In this document: piece by piece, positions 1 to 4,786 of the stretch
How the letters are laid out: each line of letters starts with the position of its first letter
Numbering within the stretch: the first letter of the stretch is position 1
Origin: Desulfobacterales bacterium
Lineage (GTDB): Bacteria; Desulfobacterota; Desulfobacteria; Desulfobacterales; QNYZ01
DNA: 6,909 nt
Assembly (NCBI GenBank): GCA_029938515.1
Contig: JAOZUU010000072.1
Coordinates: 1 to 6,909, forward strand
Reading direction: 5' to 3'
Notes under the pieces: generated by a model
Seen by the model: only the letters and a program-made list of their open reading frames with translations
What the model was told of the DNA's origin: nothing
Database searches by the model: none
Made by a program: the position numbers and the translations under genes

Positions 1-875
1 CCCACGGCATGGATCCGGACGCGGCGGGAACCATCTTTTGCCGTCTTGTTAATGCTGTCTACGGCGTTAATGACGGGCTGAGCCGCCATACCACTGAATT
101 CGTCACCGAACACATACAGGCTTATTTTTTTGTCACTCGAATAGAACGTATTGATCGCAGCGGTGATCCCTTCCACCGGACTGCTGTTGCTGAAGGAACG
201 CCAGGTGCTGAGGGCCGAAATGATCGCCCTCCGCCGGGCCCGGGTGTCCGGTATCCATTTTCCCGCATACTGGGAAAAAAGGAAATTACCCATGTCGTTC
301 ATGACCTGAATCCCTTTGACTTTCGGATAGATCTCCAAGGTCTCCTGCATCTTTTTCTGCACCATTCCCCAGGCATAACGCTGCATGCTGCCGGATGTAT
401 CGATAATAAATACGATGTACTCGCTGTCCACCGGGATCCCCCCTACCGCGCGGGTCTCTTTTTTTGGCCGGCGTTTCAACAGCCGCCGCATCTCTTCGGT
501 GAGTTCCTGTCGTGCCCGGGCCAGTTTTCCCTCGATGATATTCTGGACTTCGGCGTCGTCTTCCGATGCGGCGTACCGGCCCTCGATATCCGAGAGATCT
601 CCCTGAAGACGGGCGAGATTTTCCGTTTCTTCAGACAACTGCTCTTTTTTGGCTGTCAGCTCACGATTCAGTATCCGGGTTTCACCCTGGATTTCAAATC
701 TTTCCTTTTCCAGGCGAACGATTTCGGCCTGCATATCTTTCTTGGCTTCTTCGATGACAACCGGTTCGGCAAATTTGGAAAGCACAAACAGCAGGATGAT
801 GGCGCCGAAACCGCAGCAGATGCAGTCAAGAAAGGAAAGACTGAATATCTCTATGTCACGTCTTCGGGTTTTCAT
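1..875 (-). CDS. Membrane-anchored coiled-coil VWA protein (second paralog), C-terminus cut by window edge
   Basis: Translation on the minus strand from ATG 875 stays open to base 1, giving 291 complete codons and no stop, so the 3' end lies outside the window. The order of parts matches its upstream neighbour: a basic N-terminus (MKTRRRD), a membrane helix at about 11-32 with Asp17 and CICC (18-21), a predicted coiled coil at about 40-135 rich in Glu, Lys and Arg, then a VWA domain from about 151. The MIDAS motif is D159-T-S161-G-S163 (FIIDTSGSM), with Ser231/232 or Thr238 possibly taking the usual Thr position, and Asp258 (VFGDEF) as the second acidic residue. The visible end, RVRIHAVG, looks like a late VWA beta strand, so probably only a few dozen residues are missing. 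The ATG follows the preceding TAG by 2 nt and has no clear Shine-Dalgarno sequence, so translational coupling is likely. Outside the N-terminal helix the two VWA proteins have diverged strongly. Confidence 0.9.
   Translation of the reverse strand, partial: MKTRRRDIEIFSLSFLDCICCGFGAIILLFVLSKFAEPVVIEEAKKDMQAEIVRLEKERFEIQGETRILNRELTAKKEQLSEETENLARLQGDLSDIEGRYAASEDDAEVQNIIEGKLARARQELTEEMRRLLKRRPKKETRAVGGIPVDSEYIVFIIDTSGSMQRYAWGMVQKKMQETLEIYPKVKGIQVMNDMGNFLFSQYAGKWIPDTRARRRAIISALSTWRSFSNSSPVEGITAAINTFYSSDKKISLYVFGDEFSGMAAQPVINAVDSINKTAKDGSRRVRIHAV
784..845 (-). repeat. Direct repeat copy 2: membrane-helix coding segment of the second VWA gene
   Basis: This 62-nt segment matches 1884-1945 at 56 of 62 bases by direct comparison. 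It encodes the FSLSFLDCICCG helix near the protein start. The rest of the two genes is far less similar, so this is either strong constraint on the helix or a recent exchange between the paralogs. Confidence 0.8.
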
Positions 876-877
876 AA

Positions 878-1969
878 CTATGGCCAGTTCTTTGACGGAC
901 AAAAAAACGACCCTCTGGTTTTCCTGGCCAGGCGCCAGAAGGCATCCGCGGCCAAAGGGTCACCCTCCATGGGGTAAAGAATGATGTTGACCGGCACCTG
1001 GGCGGGCAGAATCCGGACAGCCTCGTTAAACAGGCTCAGGCGTTTCGCGCTGGTAACTCTGGTTCGCCAGGGCCTGCTGCTACCCATGGTCGGCAGACTG
1101 TCGGAAAGCAGGAAAATGTTGTCCGGCGCCGGTTTCATAGCGTTCATGGCTTTGAACGCATTGAGCAAACTGGTCCCCTTTTCCGGAATGACCCGGTGCA
1201 CGCCGTCCGCCGCCCGGTTCAACTGGTCCACGTCTCCCGCCTCCAGCCAGATACCCCTGGTTTTTTCAACCGCCGGCCGTGCGGTTTCGTTAAAGGTGTA
1301 AATCTGGAATTTACTGGCCGGGGGAAGCTGGCTGGTCAGCCAATCGATGGTTTTCACCACCTGTTGCCATTTGGGAGCGTTTATTTTTTGGGTGTCATCT
1401 ATATTACGCCGTCGAATAATTCCCACAATGGTCTCATCCAGCATACTGGCGGATGCGTCTACCAGAATAAAGATACGTCTGCCGCCCATCTTCAGGTCGG
1501 TGAGGTATTGACGGTCCCCGTGCCCGGGAAACGGACGGCGTTTGGTGCCCATTTCATCCGCTGTTTTTGCCCCGGCCCTCAGTCTCCGAAGTTCTTCTTC
1601 CAGAGATTTTAGATCGGATTTCAACTTGTTTGTATGTGCCTTTGTCGCCAGAGTCTCTTTATCCCTGTCCGACAGCTCAACCTTTTTTGCATTCAGGATT
1701 TCGATGATCTCCCGGGACTGCCCCCGGGTTGTGACCTGTTCGATCTCGGTTTGCGTCAGGGTGTTCCGTGCCTCAACCAGATGTTTTTTACCGTCCAGCA
1801 CCTGTTTTTCCAGTTTGCTTACCTCGGCCCGCAGATCCGATGTCACCGTTTCCCGCCGGGCGGCGCTCTTTGCGTTTACCAGAACAAACAGCAGAATGAT
1901 CGCGCCCAGACCGCAGCAGATGCAATCGAGAAAGGAAAGACTGAAGACATTTAGTTTTCTACGTTTCAT
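878..1969 (-). CDS. Membrane-anchored coiled-coil VWA protein (first paralog) with ExbD/TolR-like helix
   Basis: From ATG 1969 the product is 363 residues. It has a short basic N-terminus (MKRRK), a transmembrane helix at about 9-31 with Asp15 and a CxCC motif (FSLSFLDCICCG then hydrophobics), a Glu/Lys-rich predicted coiled coil at about 40-132, and a VWA domain at about 165-357. The metal-ion-dependent adhesion site is complete: D171-x-S173-x-S175 (DASASM), Thr266 in GTSLLNA, and Asp290 in LLSDSLP. The basic N-terminus suggests N-in, with the VWA domain in the periplasm. The frame can be opened to TTG 1987 (six more codons), but ATG 1969 is preferred because it aligns with the start of the downstream paralog and overlaps the FHA gene stop by 11 nt (termination-reinitiation). 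The purine run GAAGG lies unusually close, two bases before the ATG. The stop TAG at 878 is 2 nt from the next ATG. The VWA probably binds a protein ligand; partner unknown. Confidence 0.9.
   Translation of the reverse strand: MKRRKLNVFSLSFLDCICCGLGAIILLFVLVNAKSAARRETVTSDLRAEVSKLEKQVLDGKKHLVEARNTLTQTEIEQVTTRGQSREIIEILNAKKVELSDRDKETLATKAHTNKLKSDLKSLEEELRRLRAGAKTADEMGTKRRPFPGHGDRQYLTDLKMGGRRIFILVDASASMLDETIVGIIRRRNIDDTQKINAPKWQQVVKTIDWLTSQLPPASKFQIYTFNETARPAVEKTRGIWLEAGDVDQLNRAADGVHRVIPEKGTSLLNAFKAMNAMKPAPDNIFLLSDSLPTMGSSRPWRTRVTSAKRLSLFNEAVRILPAQVPVNIILYPMEGDPLAADAFWRLARKTRGSFFCPSKNWP
1884..1945 (-). repeat. Direct repeat copy 1: membrane-helix coding segment of the first VWA gene
   Basis: This is the partner of the segment at 784-845, with six mismatches, and encodes the same helix with one Phe/Leu change (CGFGA in the other copy, CGLGA here). 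Most differences fall on silent positions. Confidence 0.8.
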
Positions 1970-3374
1970 CGCCTTCAACACATGCAATGAGCCGGAGGGT
2001 TTCTTTGGATGTCCCGAGCCGTATTGTCTGACCGAGGCCCATCATGGTGTTTCCATCGACTTTCTGGCCATCCACGAACGTTCCCTGACGGCTGGAATCC
2101 GTTATGACGATGGTGTCTGCGTCAATCTGAATCTGACAGTGCTTACTGGAAATAACGGAAGATCGTATCCGAATATGTCTGTGCTCCCCGTCGGGGTATT
2201 CGCCACTTCCAATGATGAGCGGTTTTCCGGAAAGCGGATAGGCCACATCACGGTGAAGCAAGTGGGTTGCTCGCAGCCTGCCGGGGCTTTTTTCAGGAGC
2301 GACGCGGGAACCCGCACGCGCCGCCAGGGGCCAGGGGCGGGTGGTGAAATAGGATACCCCGTGCCCGTCGTGCCTGTGGGGAAGCCGGCTTACGAGCTCC
2401 AAAACACCCATGGCAGCGGCGCCGGGCTCGAGTTCCGTGATTTCACAGTTATCTATTGTCGACAGTGTATCCTTTAATCCCGGCAGATTTCCAATTCGAC
2501 GGGTGAGCTGAAGAACGGTCCGGGAATCGTTTTGGCCGTGGGCCGCCCGCATTTGGCCGATCAAATTCAGGATTTCATCATATGTGGGCGCGCTTTTTCG
2601 CTTTAGAAAATCCCGGGACAGGGTGATCCGATAAATATGTTTTCCATGCGATATTTCAAACAGGAATGATGGATTCACTTTCAAAATTTCAAGGGCCGCC
2701 GGCAACCGGTTATACAGCGCCTGTTCGGTGGCGGCTTTGTGAAGCGGATCGAACCTCGTGTTGCGTACAAACTCCCGGGAAATGGATTCCACCCAGTTCC
2801 GGTAAAGCTGCTCCAGGTTGATCTCCTGTGCGTCTGTCGACTGCTCACGGGTCAACTCCTCGCCCTGGTGGAGGCAGGTGATCTCAAACCGGTGCAAATG
2901 AATATCCAGGTGCAGCAGCATTGCATCCGGCCGGGGATTTAAAGATGCGGCGATTGGCAGGGGCACAAACCCCCTGAGGGGAATCGACAGCTCCTGAGCC
3001 ATGCCCAGAACCAGTCCCAGATGTTTCCGGCCGTAGTAGTCGGGTACGGCGATCATCATGTCGTCCCCATGCATTTTAACGTTTTCCCAGATAAGGGACA
3101 GATGGGCACAGGCGATTTCCGCATGATTTTGCGCCTGCCGGCTCTTCCGTTCAAGTGGTTCCGTATTCAGTTGATCCCAGAACTTGTTGTTGACCTGAAG
3201 CGGCAGCAGTTTTGCCTTGCCTTCCGCCGATTTTCCGACGAGAAGATGTTTTTTCTCCGATAAGGCATAGCCAGGGCTCTCAAACATCTTTCCGTCAACC
3301 GGCAGCAGTTTTGCCGGCTCGCCACCCGCAACCAGGATACCGGCATCGCTTAATTCCAAACCCAGTGAAGTCAT
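1959..3374 (-). CDS. Degenerate Hsp70/actin-like domain fused to C-terminal FHA domain
   Basis: This 471-residue protein has no signal peptide or membrane helix and should be cytoplasmic. Residues 1 to about 330 follow the Hsp70/actin ATPase layout: an N-terminal strand (LGLELSDAGILVA), a segment like Hsp70 VPAYF...EPTAAAL (MIAVPDYYGRKHLG, then GFVPLPIAASL, 107-145), a phosphate-2-like strand (LHLDIHLHRFEIT, 154-166) and a late ELEPGAAAMGVLEL segment (314-327) like the adenosine-site helix. The glycines of the phosphate-2 loop (DLGGGTFD in Hsp70) are replaced, so ATP hydrolysis is doubtful. Residues of about 380-465 form an FHA domain: PLIIGSG, then VISSKHCQI (407-415) and GTFVDGQKV (431-439). 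The usual Arg after the first Gly is Ser390, so phosphothreonine binding may be altered. The start ATG at 3374 has a good AAAGGA site upstream. The 3' end overlaps the next gene by 11 nt. Likely a regulatory scaffold. Confidence 0.88.
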   Translation of the reverse strand: MTSLGLELSDAGILVAGGEPAKLLPVDGKMFESPGYALSEKKHLLVGKSAEGKAKLLPLQVNNKFWDQLNTEPLERKSRQAQNHAEIACAHLSLIWENVKMHGDDMMIAVPDYYGRKHLGLVLGMAQELSIPLRGFVPLPIAASLNPRPDAMLLHLDIHLHRFEITCLHQGEELTREQSTDAQEINLEQLYRNWVESISREFVRNTRFDPLHKAATEQALYNRLPAALEILKVNPSFLFEISHGKHIYRITLSRDFLKRKSAPTYDEILNLIGQMRAAHGQNDSRTVLQLTRRIGNLPGLKDTLSTIDNCEITELEPGAAAMGVLELVSRLPHRHDGHGVSYFTTRPWPLAARAGSRVAPEKSPGRLRATHLLHRDVAYPLSGKPLIIGSGEYPDGEHRHIRIRSSVISSKHCQIQIDADTIVITDSSRQGTFVDGQKVDGNTMMGLGQTIRLGTSKETLRLIACVEGDET

Positions 3375-3381
3375 TAAGTTT

Positions 3382-3387
3382 TCCTTT
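3382..3387 (-). promoter_or_regulatory. Ribosome binding site of the Hsp70-like/FHA gene
   Basis: On the minus strand AAAGGA lies 7 bases before ATG 3374. It is the clearest Shine-Dalgarno sequence in front of any annotated start here and supports that start. The gene therefore has its own initiation site despite the 140-bp gap behind it. Confidence 0.75.
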
Positions 3388-3393
3388 TATTGT

Positions 3394-3410
3394 CCCACTC
3401 GGGGAATGGG
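3394..3410 (-). promoter_or_regulatory. Small stem-loop just upstream of the FHA gene ribosome binding site
   Basis: On the minus strand the sequence CCCATT-CCCCG-AGTGGG can form a 6-bp stem (one G-U pair) with a 5-base loop. It ends 6 bases before the AAAGGA site, so it could affect access to the FHA-gene start. It is short and may be accidental. Confidence 0.3.
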
Positions 3411-3417
3411 AGAAAAA

Positions 3418-3467
3418 TCCTCGCCTTTACCTGCCTGAGCCGAAGCTTCGGCAGGCGGGGGCGAAGA
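3418..3467 (-). terminator. Long two-part hairpin followed by a T run: attenuator, internal terminator or dispersed palindrome
   Basis: The outer arms 3418-3425 and 3460-3467 pair over 8 bp (one G-U pair on the minus-strand RNA). Inside them is the perfect 14-bp palindrome GCCGAAGCTTCGGC (3439-3452), with further imperfect pairing of 3430-3436 against 3453-3459. On the minus strand the hairpin is followed directly by a run of five T (3413-3417), the pattern of a Rho-independent terminator. It lies between the TolQ-like gene and the FHA gene, so it could reduce read-through, stabilise the upstream mRNA end, or be a REP-like genomic repeat. The structure is read by eye; no folding energy was computed. 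Confidence 0.5.
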
Positions 3468-3514
3468 CTTTAGTTTAATTGTTGATCTCCTGAAACCATT
3501 TCTAGTAAATACCG

Positions 3515-4318
3515 TTATTGCGAGTGTAAGTGTCTCGTTAAATTTTCCTCGCAATACGCTTCGGTATCGAGGACGTACCTTTCCTGCATCAGCTGCAGCT
3601 GGTGCAGCATGAACATGAGTACTATGCTGATAAGAAGCGCGATCAGGGTGGAGTTAAAAGCCACGCCAAGACTTCGGGTTACACCAAAAATATCTCCCTC
3701 AATGGCCTGATACGCCTGCCCCAGCGCATCACCGATGCCCCGGACCGTGCCGATGAATCCAATGGATGGAATGGCCCAGGCAATGTACCTGATCATGGAC
3801 AGTTCGGATTCCAGCCGTTCGCCTTCGGTCTCACAACAGGCCCGGGTGGCATCCGCAACATCCTGGACATTCCGTGTGGAACCGAACCTCTGTAAACCTG
3901 CCAGCAGTGCTCTCGGAAGCAACCCGTTGCGTTCATAGGGCGGCAGGGCCTGCATCTGTCGGGACAGCTCCCGTGTGTCTTCCGGCAGGATTCGCATCCC
4001 TTCGGCCAGCGGTATCAAATCCCTGTGCAGCAGGGAACGGTGTCGTAGGGTGGTGACGGATTTAAAGGCCATAATGGCCAGCGCCCAGAACATAAGAATA
4101 AAACAGGCTTCCTGCTCGTAATCTCGAATCAGCACATACGCTGACCGTTGGGTAGTCTGTGTTTTATCCTTTTCGAGCATAGCGGCCTGTTGCGTCAGAA
4201 TGGCATCCGCGCGGGGACGGATGATGCCCACATAGGCCGCGTGGACAAAGATGGCGATCAAGATCAGGGAGAACAGCTGATAAATGAACTCTGTCGATAC
4301 GGGAAATGTTTTCTTCAT
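3515..4318 (-). CDS. MotA/TolQ/ExbB-family proton channel protein
   Basis: This 267-residue protein has four predicted transmembrane helices (about 9-32, 71-88, 174-199, 216-239) and a cytoplasmic loop of about 85 residues between the second and third, a MotA-like topology. Helix 3 carries PSIGFIGTVRGI (184-195), matching the ExbB/TolQ signature of the type P-x-x-G-x-x-G-T-V-x-G. Helix 4 (SLGVAFNSTLIALLIS) matches the ExbB/TolQ helix that holds the conserved Thr, here probably Thr224. In this family a pentamer of such subunits surrounds an ExbD/TolR/MotB dimer whose membrane Asp carries protons. No separate ExbD/TolR gene is present; the two downstream VWA proteins have an ExbD-like helix and are the likely partners (inference). 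The start ATG at 4318 has only a weak upstream purine signal; the stop is TAA at 3515. It is not classical TolQ, as no TolR, TolA, TolB or Pal is nearby. Confidence 0.9.
   Translation of the reverse strand: MKKTFPVSTEFIYQLFSLILIAIFVHAAYVGIIRPRADAILTQQAAMLEKDKTQTTQRSAYVLIRDYEQEACFILMFWALAIMAFKSVTTLRHRSLLHRDLIPLAEGMRILPEDTRELSRQMQALPPYERNGLLPRALLAGLQRFGSTRNVQDVADATRACCETEGERLESELSMIRYIAWAIPSIGFIGTVRGIGDALGQAYQAIEGDIFGVTRSLGVAFNSTLIALLISIVLMFMLHQLQLMQERYVLDTEAYCEENLTRHLHSQ
3516..3556. repeat. Inverted repeat across the end of the TolQ-like gene
   Basis: The arms TATTGCGAG (3516-3524) and CTCGCAATA (3548-3556) are perfect 9-bp inverted copies separated by 23 bases. The structure overlaps the stop codon of the TolQ-like gene and has no T run after it, so it does not look like an intrinsic terminator. 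It may protect the mRNA end or be accidental. Confidence 0.4.
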
Positions 4319-4352
4319 AATGATTTCTCAACCTGGAACCGATTAATTCAGA

Positions 4353-4700
4353 TTAAATGTCGTAGGGGAAATCCACCCCCTGATCTGCCGGTATCTTTTC
4401 CGACGGGACAAACGGTTTCAATAGTTTTGTTTTTTTTGAGGCATTTTTCTCTTTTTTCGGAGTGTCCGGCCGGGTAGTGTCTTTGTCGTTTTTTTCTTTA
4501 CTGCCGTCCGCACTGTTAACCGGTGTTTGCCTGGTGTCATTTTGCGCAAGATATCTTCCGGTTGTTTGATTCGGCGAACCCTCCTGAAACAGCCCTATTG
4601 TTGATCCGGCCGAGGATCCCCGGGGTCCGGCCCCCGCGCATGCCCAAGCCGGAAAGCACAGAAAGAATGAAGTTATTATAATGAAATACCTGTTGCGCAT
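4353..4700 (-). CDS. Small exported Lys-rich hypothetical protein
   Basis: This 115-residue protein is not one I recognise by family. Residues 1-22 form a plausible Sec signal peptide: basic MRNR, a hydrophobic core (YFIIITSFFLCF), then PAWACAGAG with AxA-type cleavage sites near Ala20 or Ala22. Cys21 lacks a good lipobox (Trp at -2, Ala at -3), so a lipoprotein is possible but not favoured. The middle (about 25-90) is low-complexity, rich in Ser, Thr, Asn, Asp and Lys, and probably disordered. The C-terminus is more ordered in character, ending KLLKPFVPSEKI and then DQGVDFPYDI; it may be a short docking motif. The ATG at 4700 has no strong Shine-Dalgarno sequence, but an in-frame TAA lies just upstream, so the start is well bounded. 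It sits 34 bp before the TolQ-like gene in the same direction, suggesting co-transcription and an accessory periplasmic role. Confidence 0.72.
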   Translation of the reverse strand: MRNRYFIIITSFFLCFPAWACAGAGPRGSSAGSTIGLFQEGSPNQTTGRYLAQNDTRQTPVNSADGSKEKNDKDTTRPDTPKKEKNASKKTKLLKPFVPSEKIPADQGVDFPYDI

Positions 4701-4786
4701 GTGCTTTTTACTTTAACCTGAGTTGTGTAATTTTTGCGCGAGCCCTTATCGCTCAACAGGTTGGTGCAAAGTGAGCTAAAAATCAC

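Larger units (their letters stand above)
3387..3479 (-). other. Possible 30-codon leader frame with ATT start behind a strong AGGAG site
   Basis: The minus strand carries AGGAG (3487-3491), then 7 bases, then ATT (3479-3477), opening a 30-codon frame that ends in TAA at 3387-3389, inside the region of the FHA-gene ribosome binding site. The peptide would be Pro/Ala/Gly-rich (it includes SSPPPAEASAQAGKGED). ATT is a very rare start codon and no ATG, GTG or TTG lies at this position. The frame runs through the palindrome, which by itself encodes Ala/Glu/Ser-rich text, so this may be chance. It could also be a leader peptide or the remnant of a start mutated from ATG. Confidence 0.2.

Noticed and set aside
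9..977. Long open frame on the plus strand (322 codons)
   Set aside because: It lies antisense to the second VWA gene, whose minus-strand translation has a clear membrane helix and VWA motifs. The plus-strand product is low-complexity and matches nothing I recognise.
1970..1987. TTG 1987 as the start of the first VWA gene
   Set aside because: The six extra codons add no recognisable signal, no Shine-Dalgarno sequence precedes the TTG, and the paralog begins at the position equivalent to ATG 1969.
1542..2477. Plus-strand open frame of 311 codons crossing two genes
   Set aside because: It spans the junction of the VWA1 and FHA genes in antisense and its product has no family features; the minus-strand genes explain the region fully.
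3375..3514. Sigma-70 promoter for the FHA gene
   Set aside because: Candidate hexamers such as TTTACT have no matching -10 box at 16-18 bp, so none could be supported.
3515..4318. Zorya-type defence (ZorA/ZorB) or flagellar MotA/MotB
   Set aside because: No MotB/ZorB-like OmpA peptidoglycan-binding domain, no long ZorA tail, and no ZorC/ZorD or flagellar genes are in the window.
4701..4786. Terminator or promoter in the gap before the small exported gene
   Set aside because: Only 4-5 bp stems (for example AGTGA/TCACT and GAGC/GCTC) without a suitable T run were seen, and no convincing -35/-10 pair with proper spacing.
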